Shown here: in pieces, positions 1-8,732 of the stretch
How positions within the stretch are numbered: the first letter of the stretch is position 1
Layout of the letters: each line of letters opens with the position of its first letter
Origin: Acidimicrobiaceae bacterium
GTDB lineage: Bacteria; Actinomycetota; Acidimicrobiia; Acidimicrobiales; UBA8592
Length of the DNA stretch: 28,964 nt
Assembly (NCBI GenBank): GCA_002715405.1
Contig: PAZD01000030.1
Location: 41,339-70,302 of the forward strand
Direction: 5' to 3'
Made by a program: the position numbers and the translations under genes
Notes under the pieces: model-generated
Databases searched by the model: none
Told to the model about the DNA's origin: nothing
What the model saw: the letters and a program-made list of their open reading frames with translations, nothing else

Positions 1-1054
1 CTATTTCGAAACTATGCATGCCCCTATATCCCAACGTTGGAATAGCTTTTCCTTGCATCATTCCGCCAGACTTCTGCTGGAAATTAAAACTGTGGCCAAC
101 AGCGCGTTCTTTCTCGACAACAAAGACACTTAGACCTCGATGCCTTTGCGAGATATCAGGATTTGTGCGTGCCAGCACCATTAGAAGATCAGCCCTACCA
201 GCAAAAGTACACCAGGTCTTTACACCATTGAGTTTCCAATCTCCACTTGGTTCAGGTCGGGCAGACATGGTTATCGACGCCACATCGCTTCCATGGTCTG
301 GTTCTGTTACAGCTATCGCAGACATCAGATCCCCCGACGCAATTTTCGGAAGTAATGTCCGTTTCTGTTCGTCGGTACCTCCATTCTCAATAGCTCTAGC
401 TAAAATTTCTGGTCGTGTGATAAGCGATCCGCCAATACTTAATGATGCTCGGGAAAGTTCTTCAGTAGCTATAACCATTCCATACATGTCTTTGATAGAG
501 CCAGAGGCTGAACCTCCATACTCTTCAGGAATCGACAGACCGAAACACCCCATCTGCGCTAGGCCGTCGATTATCTCCTCTGGAACATCTAGATCTTCAC
601 GATGGACTTGCTCTGCGAGATGTTCGATATGGTCTTTACCGAAACGCCTAAAGGTCTTAGCCACAAGTTCTAATTCATCGCTTAAATGCGGATCCTGAGA
701 AGAAAGAGAAGCGATCGAATATTTCTGGGGTGTTCCGTGTTCAGCAACATATTGATTTAATACATCGAGTGTTGAACTCTGGAGACTCCAAATATCTTCT
801 CTTCCAAAACACATTGCTGCTACAGAACGTAAAGTATCAGCGCAAAAAAGTTCGACTATTCCTTTTTCTTCTCTCCCTTTATCGGCGAATGAAAGAAAGC
901 TTTCAGAAATCGCAATTGCCGAACTGGCATGTGAGAGATCATAAAGAAATACTTGGTGTTGTTCAGGATTGCTGTCAGAGCGAAGAAACTCAAAGCCTAG
1001 ATCAATGATTTCTTTTGCACCATGGAGAGCCTCCGAAGCTTTATTGAGGGTCAT
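1..1054 (-). CDS. mcd: Acyl-CoA dehydrogenase with N-terminal extension, (2S)-methylsuccinyl-CoA dehydrogenase-like (partial, C-terminus off window)
   Basis: An uninterrupted minus-strand frame of 351 codons starts at ATG 1054 and leaves the left edge, so the C-terminal part with the catalytic base is not seen. Residues 1 to about 120 form a helical extension absent from ordinary acyl-CoA dehydrogenases. The family N-terminal domain follows (GLSIPEEYGG near 172-181), then the beta domain with TEPDHGSD at 250-257, GDWKLNGVKTW at 271-281 and LGYRGMHSFE at 341-350. The extension and the 'HRGLSVFVVEK' and 'LGYRGM' segments match my memory of Mcd, which oxidises (2S)-methylsuccinyl-CoA to mesaconyl-CoA in the ethylmalonyl-CoA pathway using FAD and ETF. 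Its start overlaps the DUF454 stop by four bases (ATGA), so the two are probably cotranscribed. It could instead be another extended branched-chain acyl-CoA dehydrogenase; the family is certain, the substrate is not. Confidence 0.7.
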   Translation of the reverse strand, partial: MTLNKASEALHGAKEIIDLGFEFLRSDSNPEQHQVFLYDLSHASSAIAISESFLSFADKGREEKGIVELFCADTLRSVAAMCFGREDIWSLQSSTLDVLNQYVAEHGTPQKYSIASLSSQDPHLSDELELVAKTFRRFGKDHIEHLAEQVHREDLDVPEEIIDGLAQMGCFGLSIPEEYGGSASGSIKDMYGMVIATEELSRASLSIGGSLITRPEILARAIENGGTDEQKRTLLPKIASGDLMSAIAVTEPDHGSDVASITMSARPEPSGDWKLNGVKTWCTFAGRADLLMVLARTNPDISQRHRGLSVFVVEKERAVGHSFNFQQKSGGMMQGKAIPTLGYRGMHSFEI

Positions 1055-1485
1055 TGCTTCCCTTCCAATCTTTGGGAAAGCACTTTCTCACGTGTAGGTA
1101 CTCTGATTCCGACATACCAAACTCCTACTAATCCAACTACACCAACGATGATTCGAATGCCTAATTGATCTATCGCAAATACGATACTTAAAGCTGTTGC
1201 AAACGCCATCATTGAGATTGCAATCGTTTTAGCTTTCCTTGGCATACCTAAGCCAGATCGGTGGTCACGAACCATAGCCCCTACAACTGGAAGATTAAGA
1301 ATCCAGCGTTCAAATCTAGGGCTTGATTTTGCGAAACATGAGGCAGCCATGATCATAAAAACCGTAGTCGGTAAACCAGGAACAACAATTCCAACAAAAC
1401 CTAATGCCGCAAACACAAAGCCTAAAAAAAGAAAGAGGTATTTGATAGGTCCTGTCCTAACAGAACTTTCAGATTCTATATTCAC
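1051..1485 (-). CDS. DUF454 (YbaN-like) small membrane protein
   Basis: A 144-residue protein with a hydrophobic segment at about 14-36 that runs into the family signature: GIVVPGLPTT near 32-41, then 'FAKSSPRFERWI' near 51-62 and a 'VRDHRSGLGMP' stretch. Two more hydrophobic segments lie at about 87-103 and 110-126, so three or four membrane helices are expected. This pattern is the DUF454/YbaN inner-membrane family, whose biochemical role is not established. The stop overlaps the start of the downstream acyl-CoA dehydrogenase in an ATGA arrangement, which implies translational coupling. The gene is divergent from the SDR at 1637, and the 151-bp gap presumably carries both promoters. The family call is firm; no function can be inferred. 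Confidence 0.85.
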   Translation of the reverse strand: MNIESESSVRTGPIKYLFLFLGFVFAALGFVGIVVPGLPTTVFMIMAASCFAKSSPRFERWILNLPVVGAMVRDHRSGLGMPRKAKTIAISMMAFATALSIVFAIDQLGIRIIVGVVGLVGVWYVGIRVPTREKVLSQRLEGKQ

Positions 1486-1636
1486 TTGTCCCTTTCATCC
1501 CTAACAAAACGATACCCTGAACAAAGGGTTTATTTGGTTGAAGACTCGATTTCACTCAGTCACCCAAGAATAGCGAAATAGAGCACAGAAAAATCTTAAA
1601 TTGAATGAAGGACATATTAGGCATTAAGATTTACCT

Positions 1637-2401
1637 ATGGTAAAACTCCCAAAAATTACTGAAATGGTTGACCTTCGTGGAAAACGCGCTTTAGTTACTG
1701 GCGGCGGGAAAGGGATAGGAGCGGCAATCTCAACGCGGCTAGTTGAAGCAGGTGCTGAGGTAACAATTGCAGATATTGACCCTGATATTCACAAATTAGC
1801 TGAAGAACTTTCCGTGTCGTTTACTAATTGTGATATCACCGTGCCAGAGCAATTGAAAGCAGCGGTTCAGGAGGCAGCAAATGGTTCCTCTCTCGATATT
1901 CTGGTAAATAACGCAGGTATCTATCCACCCACTGGACCAATAGCGGAGGTGAGTGATGACTTTGTAACAAGAATGCTTGATCTCAACGTCCGTGCACAAT
2001 ATAGCGCTTCTCGAGAAGCCGTAAATTACATGAATAATGGAGGCTCAATTGTTAATATCTCTTCGATTGCAGCACTTCGGGGTGGCGCAAGTATCACTGC
2101 GTACAGCACATCAAAAGCTGCGGTTATAGGATTAACAAAGGCCTTCGCAAATGAACTCGGTCCGAAAAAAATTAGAGTTAACGCTATAGCTCCTGGGATT
2201 ATAGATACCGAGGGATTAGCTGATCAGGGTAAAGCGCTAAAGAAAGGCGGCATAGACGTTTACGCTGCAATAGCAGCGAACCCCCTTAAACTCTCAGGAG
2301 ATCCAGATTACATTGCAAGAGCTACTCTATTTCTTGCTTCTGACCTTGCTAAATTTATCACTGGCCATTTATTAGTTGTCGATGGTGGATCCACAGCGTA
2401 G
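1637..2401 (+). CDS. Short-chain dehydrogenase/reductase (classical SDR)
   Basis: 254 residues, the usual classical SDR length. The Rossmann glycine motif TGGGKGIG lies near 21-28, NNAG near 90-93, the catalytic serine in NISSIAAL near 140-147 and the YxxxK motif in AYSTSK near 155-160. A PG motif follows (IAPGIIDTEG), and the C-terminus is the typical 'VDGGSTA'. It should oxidise or reduce an alcohol/ketone with NAD(P)(H); substrate unknown. The ATG at 1637 lacks an obvious Shine-Dalgarno sequence; ATG 1664 (MVDLRGKRA) is an alternative that removes nine residues not needed for the fold. Its stop at 2399-2401 abuts the ribosome binding site of the Rieske oxygenase, so the SDR, Rieske and VOC genes read as one operon, consistent with sequential hydroxylation and dehydrogenation. 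Confidence 0.9.
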   Translation: MVKLPKITEMVDLRGKRALVTGGGKGIGAAISTRLVEAGAEVTIADIDPDIHKLAEELSVSFTNCDITVPEQLKAAVQEAANGSSLDILVNNAGIYPPTGPIAEVSDDFVTRMLDLNVRAQYSASREAVNYMNNGGSIVNISSIAALRGGASITAYSTSKAAVIGLTKAFANELGPKKIRVNAIAPGIIDTEGLADQGKALKKGGIDVYAAIAANPLKLSGDPDYIARATLFLASDLAKFITGHLLVVDGGSTA

Positions 2402-2412
2402 GGAGATGAGTG

Positions 2413-3678
2413 ATGGACTTAAAAACGATTAATGAAATAAAGGAAAAGATTCATTACGAGGTTTCGCGTACAGCCCCTCCCGAAGGATTCCCGAAATTTC
2501 ATGACATCCCAAAAGGGCGCTACACCTCTGATGAGTTTTATAAATTGGAAATGGAGTATGTCTTTAACGATTCTTGGGTGATCGCTGGCCGCGTTGAAGA
2601 AATTCCGAACCCGGGAGATTACTTTACTTTTAAAAAACTTAAAGAACCAATGATTGTCATCCGCGGAGCTGACGGTGTTATCCGCTGTTTTTATAACACC
2701 TGCCAACATCGTGGAGCTCCTGTAGTTAGAGAAGAAAAAGGATCTGACCGACGTCTCCGCTGTCAATACCATTCATGGACATATGACATAACAGATGGAA
2801 CGCTCATAGCATTACCCGATGAACGTGATTTTGTTGACTTAGATAGGTCAACTCGGAATCTCCCAAAGGTAAGTTGCGATACTTTCGGAGGGTTTATCTT
2901 TGTTAATAAGAACCCAGAAGCTATTCCTCTTCTTGACTACCTTGGTGATGCAGTCCAGATGCTTGAACCTCTGAACTGCGAAAATCTTCGCGAGGTATAT
3001 CGACAAAGCATTATTGTGCCCTGCAATTGGAAAGTAACTGCCGAAGCTTTTCTCGAGGTCTACCATTTCAAACATATTCATTCAAACAAAGATGGCTGGG
3101 CATTTTTGGATAGCCGTCGTGCTGTCATGGGGTTATTCGATGGTGGACATAGCAGAATGACGACAGGCTATTCAGAACAACATGTCAAACAGCAAGGGAT
3201 GGATTCTTGGGATGATTGGAAACCACTTGACAATGGTGACTTCGCTATTATCCAAACTGAAAATACAGATTTCTTAAACATGCTGGATTGCACGAGTACA
3301 GCAATTAGCTATTTCCCTAACTACATTATTCCTCTAGGGTCTTTTGGCTTCCCTGTTCTTCTTTTCTGGCCAATCGATAAGAGAAACACTTTATTGGAGT
3401 GGTGGTATTACGCGCCGAAGGACTGGGAAGGAGATGAGATACCAATGCATTGGAAGATCCGCTCTGACCAATTCGACCAAATAATGGATGAGGACAAGTA
3501 CAATATGGCTCCGATGCAAGAGTCACTTGAATCTCCTGCGCTCACTGGGATCCCAATAAATTATCAGGAGCGAAGGATCTGGCACTTGCACGAACAAATC
3601 GATAAGAAGATTGGCCTAGAACGTGTTCCTAAAGCATTGAGGGTTGAGAAGCTTTTAGAGCCATACATCGAAAAATGA
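2413..3678 (+). CDS. Rieske non-heme iron oxygenase, alpha (catalytic) subunit
   Basis: 421 residues from ATG 2413; GTG 2410 is directly upstream in frame, but GGGAG at 2401-2405 is better spaced for the ATG. The N-terminal Rieske [2Fe-2S] domain has C97-x-H99-x17-C117-x2-H120. The catalytic domain has the mononuclear iron histidines H218 and H223 (YHFKHIH) after an acidic 'EAFLE' segment, with a carboxylate ligand near D359/D361 (MDEDKYN). All metal ligands are therefore present. Such subunits hydroxylate or dihydroxylate aromatic rings, or hydroxylate or demethylate aliphatic substrates, using O2 and electrons from a reductase. No beta subunit, ferredoxin or reductase is adjacent, so those partners must be encoded elsewhere. 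The substrate cannot be read from the sequence; the flanking SDR and VOC suggest a catabolic cassette. Confidence 0.92.
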   Translation: MDLKTINEIKEKIHYEVSRTAPPEGFPKFHDIPKGRYTSDEFYKLEMEYVFNDSWVIAGRVEEIPNPGDYFTFKKLKEPMIVIRGADGVIRCFYNTCQHRGAPVVREEKGSDRRLRCQYHSWTYDITDGTLIALPDERDFVDLDRSTRNLPKVSCDTFGGFIFVNKNPEAIPLLDYLGDAVQMLEPLNCENLREVYRQSIIVPCNWKVTAEAFLEVYHFKHIHSNKDGWAFLDSRRAVMGLFDGGHSRMTTGYSEQHVKQQGMDSWDDWKPLDNGDFAIIQTENTDFLNMLDCTSTAISYFPNYIIPLGSFGFPVLLFWPIDKRNTLLEWWYYAPKDWEGDEIPMHWKIRSDQFDQIMDEDKYNMAPMQESLESPALTGIPINYQERRIWHLHEQIDKKIGLERVPKALRVEKLLEPYIEK

Positions 3679-3681
3679 GGC

Positions 3682-4155
3682 ATGATGTTTAACTTTCAAG
3701 AGATCTTTCATATTGGGATTCGAGTACCGAACCTAGAACTTGCAATGGAAGAAATGGGGGCATCACTAGGTGTTACTTGGGCCGAGCCCGTTGACACACC
3801 TGGTCAAAATATTTGGACTCCTGAGGCAGGTCAACAAAAGCTTCCCCTTAAGTTCGTCTATTCCTGCGAGGGCCCTCAGCATCTCGAACTTCTCGAAGGT
3901 CCTAAGGACAGTATTTGGGATGGCAGCATCGACCCAGGTGTTCATCATGTTGGGGTCTGGGTAGATGATGTCAAACAAGAAACTGATCGCCTACTCAGCC
4001 TTGGTTGGTCTCTTCTAGCTTCGGCGAAGTCTCCTGAAGAAGGCTACGCAGGGATGTCCTATCTTGCTCCGCAAAATGGCACGATTGTTGAACTTGTTTC
4101 TTCAGCGATAAAGCCCAGATTTGAGCGCTGGTGGTCAGGCGGTTCTTTGCATTAG
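3682..4155 (+). CDS. VOC (glyoxalase/bleomycin resistance/dioxygenase fold) family protein
   Basis: 157 residues starting three bases after the Rieske stop; ATG 3682 and ATG 3685 are both possible. Two beta-alpha-beta-beta-beta modules are visible, each with the expected metal-binding positions: HIGIRVPN near 11-18 and HLELLEG near 67-73 in the first half, then HHVGVWVDDV near 88-97 and IVELVSSA near 135-142 in the second. The H/E/H/E arrangement and length resemble methylmalonyl-CoA epimerase and small glyoxalase-like enzymes. An extradiol dioxygenase is less likely because those are usually about 300 residues. In the cassette it could isomerise or cleave the product of the Rieske and SDR steps. 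It ends ten bases before the convergent acyl-CoA dehydrogenase with no clear terminator hairpin. Confidence 0.85.
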   Translation: MMFNFQEIFHIGIRVPNLELAMEEMGASLGVTWAEPVDTPGQNIWTPEAGQQKLPLKFVYSCEGPQHLELLEGPKDSIWDGSIDPGVHHVGVWVDDVKQETDRLLSLGWSLLASAKSPEEGYAGMSYLAPQNGTIVELVSSAIKPRFERWWSGGSLH

Positions 4156-4165
4156 TGGCTAAGTG

Positions 4166-5416
4166 TCACTCAATTCGCATTCCAGAGATAGCTCGACTAA
4201 TCACCAATTGTTGGATCTGTTCCGTTCCTTCGAAAATATCGTGGATCTTTGCATCGCGATGCCAACGCTCAACCGGATATTCGCGTGTGTACCCGTAGCC
4301 TCCGAGTATCTGAATCGCTCGTTCAGTAACCCATGTAGCAACGCGCCCAGCTTTGAGTTTCGCCATTGAACCTTCAGCATTCTTGAAATTACGCTGCTTG
4401 CCAAGCCATGCGGCTCTCCAAATAAGCATTCGAGTTGCGTCAATCTCTGTCGCCATATCCGCCAACATAAATGCAATTGCCTGATTCTGGATAATTGGTC
4501 GCCCAAATGCATACCGTTCTTTAGCGTATTCTAGGGAATATTCGTATGCAGCTCTGGCAACACCAATTGCTTGAGCTGCAACTGCAGGACGAGTAGCTTC
4601 GAACGTCTGCATCGCTGCTTGAGCATTACCCCTTTTGCCTTCACGAACTCGTGCAAGACGTTCATCTAATTTTTCTTTACCTCCTAGAAGGCAACTCCCC
4701 GGGACTTTTACATTGTCAAGGACTACTTCTGCAGTATGACTGGCTCGAATACCATGTTTTTTATACTTTTGACCTTGGCTAAGACCTGCAGTGTTTGGGG
4801 GAACTACAAAGCTCGCGTGCCCCTTAGACCTAAGATCGGGGTCAACAACTGCTATAACGACATGAATATCTGCTATCCCACCATTAGTAATCCAAGCTTT
4901 TGTTCCATTAAGTGTCCACTCATCTTTTACTTCATCATATTTCGATGATAAACGGTACCCTCCAACGTCCGAGCCTGCATCCGGTTCAGACGCACAAAAA
5001 GCCCCAAGTTGGATATTATTTGCATCTCCATAACATTGAGGCACCCATTCCATTACTTGCTCAGCCGTACCTGAGGATGCAATCCCAGCGGCGGCAAGAC
5101 CAGATCCCATAATTGCCATTCCTATACCTGCATCACCCCAGAAAAGCTCTTCAATAGCAACGCACATGGTAAGACCTGTCGGGTCATTCCATAATGCCTC
5201 CGCCATGAATTCCCAACCATAAAGACCAATTTGAGCGGCCTGCTCAACTATCGGATATGGAAACTCTTCACGCTCATCCCATTCTTCTGCAGCCGGCCGT
5301 ACAACTTCTTCCGCAAATCCATGAACCCAATTTTGTATACCTACTTGATCTTCATTCAATTCAAGTGAAAAATTTGTTTTTTGATCTTCATTCAATTTAT
5401 TTGAGACATCTGTCAT
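4166..5416 (-). CDS. Acyl-CoA dehydrogenase
   Basis: 416 residues, slightly longer than the usual 380-400 because of an N-terminal tail with a duplicated LNEDQ. It has CASEPDAGSDVGGY (FAD/substrate contact), EWTLNGTKAWITNG, a YAFGRPIIQNQA segment, ILGGYGYTREYPVERWHRDA and the C-terminal IFEGTEQIQ, whose glutamate is the usual catalytic base of short-, medium- and branched-chain acyl-CoA dehydrogenases. The reaction is FAD-dependent alpha,beta-dehydrogenation of an acyl-CoA with electrons passed to ETF; chain length cannot be deduced. A charged insertion near 245-260 (KEKLDERLARVREGKRG) lies between the beta domain and the C-terminal helices. It is divergent from valS across a 150-bp gap and convergent with the VOC gene, so it is probably monocistronic. 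Confidence 0.93.
   Translation of the reverse strand: MTDVSNKLNEDQKTNFSLELNEDQVGIQNWVHGFAEEVVRPAAEEWDEREEFPYPIVEQAAQIGLYGWEFMAEALWNDPTGLTMCVAIEELFWGDAGIGMAIMGSGLAAAGIASSGTAEQVMEWVPQCYGDANNIQLGAFCASEPDAGSDVGGYRLSSKYDEVKDEWTLNGTKAWITNGGIADIHVVIAVVDPDLRSKGHASFVVPPNTAGLSQGQKYKKHGIRASHTAEVVLDNVKVPGSCLLGGKEKLDERLARVREGKRGNAQAAMQTFEATRPAVAAQAIGVARAAYEYSLEYAKERYAFGRPIIQNQAIAFMLADMATEIDATRMLIWRAAWLGKQRNFKNAEGSMAKLKAGRVATWVTERAIQILGGYGYTREYPVERWHRDAKIHDIFEGTEQIQQLVISRAISGMRIE
5345..5397 (-). repeat. In-frame 17-bp direct repeat at the 5' end of the acyl-CoA dehydrogenase gene
   Basis: TTGATCTTCATTCAATT occurs at 5345-5361 and again at 5381-5397, exactly 36 bp (12 codons) apart. On the coding strand each copy encodes LNEDQ, giving two copies in the first 25 residues. 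The likely explanation is a small tandem duplication that lengthened a disordered N-terminus. Confidence 0.8.
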
Positions 5417-5566
5417 TGCTACCGCATTCTTTAGAAATTTATTTTCTTTCGTAATAATAAATTAGCCTTCAGAACCCTTATTTCAAACTTAAAGACATGT
5501 AACAAAAAATCACCTTTCTTTGTTTCTAACATCACTCGCCTCCCAAACGCCATTAGCCTTATTTTG

Positions 5567-8500
5567 ATGGCACTAGCAAACGGACTTCCCGAACTACCAC
5601 CTACATACAACCCATCTGAAACTGAGCCAGCTGTTTCGGCTGTTTGGAGTCGACACAGTGTGTTTCACGCTGACGGTAGTAAAGCAGAAGGCCCCACTTA
5701 CTCAATAGTCATACCTCCTCCAAACGTCACGGCAGCGCTTCACCTTGGACATGCGCTCAACAATACACTCCAAGATGTTTTGATCCGGTTCCATCGCATG
5801 AGAGGGAAATCAACCCTTTGGATGCCCGGAACAGACCACGCGGGAATAGCAACTCAAACTGTTGTTGAGAAACGCCTACTAAGTCAGGGAACCAGTCGCC
5901 TAGAAATAGGTCGAGAAAAATTCGTAGAAATTACTCAAGATTGGAAAGATGAATACGAACAAATCATTATTAATCAACTATTAGCAATGGGTGCTTCTTG
6001 CGATTTCGACCGAACCCGATTCACAATGGATGACATATGTGCAACTGCAGTGCGGCATGCGTTCTTCGAACTTTTCCGTGATGGTTTGATTTACCGTGGT
6101 AAGCGTCTGGTGAATTGGGATCCGGTAACAAGAACTGCATTAGCCGACGATGAAGTAGAAATGGAAGAGATTCAAAGCTACATGTGGTATTTGAGATACC
6201 CCCTTGAAGATGATTCTGGCAGTGTTGTAGTCGCCACAACACGTCCTGAAACAATGTTGGGAGATACAGCAGTTGCGATCAATCCTAATGACCCAAGGGC
6301 TGAGACACTTGTGGGAAAAACAATCCGGCTTCCTATCGTCGATCGAGTCATACCCATCATTAGTGACGATTACGTCATCATGGAAGACGAGGAAAGTGAT
6401 GATCCAAAAGCCAAATATGCTTCAGGATTTCTTAAAGTAACTCCTGCACATGACCCCAACGACTGGGATATTGGCCTTCGGCATAGTCTCCCCGTCATAA
6501 ATGTTTTAGGACCCGATGGCAGTATTTCCGATGAAAACGGCTGGGATGACGTGTCAGAGACTGCCAAAAAATTTGTTGGCTTGTCCAGAGAAGAAGCCCG
6601 TGAAGCGATTATCTACTGGTTTAAAGAACACGACTTATTGGCTGATGAACGGCCATATACCCACTCAGTTGGGCATTCATATCGAAGTCACGCCCCAATT
6701 GAACCTTGGTTAAGCGACCAATGGTATGTGGCGGTGACAGACGATCGGCTTCGAGGCTCTGCATTACGCGCCCAAGGACCTAACCAAGTACCAGATTTGC
6801 CTGAAGGAGTTCGCGAAAGAAGCGGATCTTCTGGCGATGGAGAACTTACCTTCTACCCTGAACGATATGCCAGAACCTACTATGCCTGGCATGATGGCAT
6901 TCGAGACTGGTGTATTTCCCGTCAACTCTGGTGGGGACATCAAATCCCAGTTTGGATTCGTGTTAGGCCGATAGCTGAAAGCCCAATTCCTATGGCTCAT
7001 TCGGTTATAGACGAAGCTTCGACCGTGGAAAGTGAATGGGTCACTTACGGCGCAGCCCATATGGTTCGGAAAATAAATGAGAGAGAAATTGAAGAGTCGG
7101 TGTGTATACCGCCAGATAGCACTCTTCGAAGACTCAATAAAATGAAAATAGGCGAACAAGAGTTAACTCGGTTATTAGAAGAAGATGGATTTATCAGAGA
7201 TCCCGATGTATTAGATACCTGGTTTTCTTCTGCACTGTGGCCGTTATCTACTATGGGATGGCCTTGGCCTGAAGATTTCCCAGAAACTATAGGACTTCTG
7301 GAAAAATTTAATCCTACTTCAGTCCTTTCGACAGCTCGAGAGATTATTACTCTTTGGGTTAGCAGGATGGTGATGTTCAACCGTTACTTCCTTGAAGGGC
7401 AACTCCCATTCCGTGACGTCTTTATTCACGCGATGGTACAAGATGGCCATGGACAAAAAATGTCGAAAAGCCTTGGTAACGGGGTTGATCCGCGGGACAT
7501 TATATTCACACATGGTGCTGACGCTATGCGATTTGCATTGGTTCAAATGACAACCGACACTCAGGATGTCCGGATGCCGGTAGATATGATCTGCCCTCAC
7601 AGTGGTGAGGCTTTTACTCCACACTTCATCAATAGCCCCTATGGAGCTATTGTTGCAGCTCCTGAGCAGGAATCGCCATCTGATCCATCTAAAAAAATGG
7701 TTAGCGCATATGGAGTAGCTGCAGGAATCGTGTCACCGAGTGAGGAAATGCCTCTAGCGAGAAACTCCTCAGCAAAATTTGATCTTGGACGAAATTTTGC
7801 CAATAAATTATGGAATGCAACTAGATTTGCACTCAGAAGAGTAGACCATTCTGTAGAGATTAACGCGCTGATAGATATTCGTTCTAGACCATTTGCAGAC
7901 CAATGGATTATTGCTCGCCTATCACAAACTATTTCCAAACTTGAACAAGCAATAGATTCCTACCAGTTCAACGTATACGCAGATACTCTCTACGACTTCG
8001 TTTGGCATGATGTCTGCGATAGATACCTCGAGATCATCAAACCAACAGTTAATGAAGATAAAGAACAACAAGCCATTCTTGCTGCCGTTTTGGATTCAGT
8101 TCTTCGCATAATGCATCCTGTTTGCCCTTTCATTACAGAAGCTCTCTGGCCGCACGTCTCTCAGGCTCGATGTGGAGAGATCTCCGGAATGAAACTAGAG
8201 AACTCCGATGTTCTTGCGTCAGCAAATTGGCCAGCATTGGATCCAGACCTCAATTCAATTGAAATTTTAAATTTGTTTGAGCGTTCAGCTTCATTAATTG
8301 GACTCATTCGCTCAATACGAGCTGAACAGAATGTAAAACCCAAGCAAACAATTACGTTATACGCTCCTGACCATATTCAAGAGCTTCTATCGACTACTGG
8401 AGGAATCGTAGAAATACTTTCAGGTGTTGGCGAAGTACTACCGATCTCAACCTCTCAGGACGATGTTGTTAGCCCTTTAACTTTCGAAGGGTCAGAAATT

Positions 8501-8728
8501 CTCGTAGCTGGCCTACTTGATACCGTTGATCTTCAAGCACAGCAAACTCGTCTAATGAAACTCATAGAAGAGAAAACAAAGCAAATTTCGGGATTTGAGA
8601 CTCGGCTTTCAAATCCCGGCTATTTAAATAACGCTAAACCAGAACTTATCGAAGAGACTCGGACCTTATTAGAAACAGCAAGGGCAGACCTAAAAGCTGC
8701 ACAGAATTCTCTAGATAAACTTAAGTAA
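5567..8728 (+). CDS. valS: Valyl-tRNA synthetase, long form
   Basis: 1053 residues from ATG 5567; TTG 5564 is also in frame. It charges tRNA-Val with valine. PPPNVTAALHLGH carries the HIGH-type motif (H59-L-G-H62), VVATTRPETMLGDTA marks the editing domain, DPDVLDTWFSSALWP is the ValRS signature before the second half of the catalytic core, and KMSKS lies at 631-635. The anticodon-binding domain follows (RNFANKLWNATRF onward), and the last 70 or so residues form the usual coiled-coil tRNA-binding arm. The protein is about 100-170 residues longer than common bacterial ValRS. Extra segments include 'DDPKAKYASG' in the editing domain, a stretch after 'SDQWYVAVTDDRL', and roughly 65 residues after QDVRMPVDM (DNA 7586-7780) containing CPHSGEAF. 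No clear ribosome binding site is visible. It ends four bases from the convergent mscS stop. Confidence 0.95.
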   Translation: MALANGLPELPPTYNPSETEPAVSAVWSRHSVFHADGSKAEGPTYSIVIPPPNVTAALHLGHALNNTLQDVLIRFHRMRGKSTLWMPGTDHAGIATQTVVEKRLLSQGTSRLEIGREKFVEITQDWKDEYEQIIINQLLAMGASCDFDRTRFTMDDICATAVRHAFFELFRDGLIYRGKRLVNWDPVTRTALADDEVEMEEIQSYMWYLRYPLEDDSGSVVVATTRPETMLGDTAVAINPNDPRAETLVGKTIRLPIVDRVIPIISDDYVIMEDEESDDPKAKYASGFLKVTPAHDPNDWDIGLRHSLPVINVLGPDGSISDENGWDDVSETAKKFVGLSREEAREAIIYWFKEHDLLADERPYTHSVGHSYRSHAPIEPWLSDQWYVAVTDDRLRGSALRAQGPNQVPDLPEGVRERSGSSGDGELTFYPERYARTYYAWHDGIRDWCISRQLWWGHQIPVWIRVRPIAESPIPMAHSVIDEASTVESEWVTYGAAHMVRKINEREIEESVCIPPDSTLRRLNKMKIGEQELTRLLEEDGFIRDPDVLDTWFSSALWPLSTMGWPWPEDFPETIGLLEKFNPTSVLSTAREIITLWVSRMVMFNRYFLEGQLPFRDVFIHAMVQDGHGQKMSKSLGNGVDPRDIIFTHGADAMRFALVQMTTDTQDVRMPVDMICPHSGEAFTPHFINSPYGAIVAAPEQESPSDPSKKMVSAYGVAAGIVSPSEEMPLARNSSAKFDLGRNFANKLWNATRFALRRVDHSVEINALIDIRSRPFADQWIIARLSQTISKLEQAIDSYQFNVYADTLYDFVWHDVCDRYLEIIKPTVNEDKEQQAILAAVLDSVLRIMHPVCPFITEALWPHVSQARCGEISGMKLENSDVLASANWPALDPDLNSIEILNLFERSASLIGLIRSIRAEQNVKPKQTITLYAPDHIQELLSTTGGIVEILSGVGEVLPISTSQDDVVSPLTFEGSEILVAGLLDTVDLQAQQTRLMKLIEEKTKQISGFETRLSNPGYLNNAKPELIEETRTLLETARADLKAAQNSLDKLK

Positions 8729-8732
8729 GCCT

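Noticed and set aside
18..698. Plus-strand open frame of 226 codons at the left edge, and another of 92 codons at 730-1008
   Set aside because: Both lie antisense to the acyl-CoA dehydrogenase, whose minus-strand frame is continuous from 1054 to the edge and contains clear family motifs; the plus-strand products match no family and are rich in Ser, Pro and Arg.
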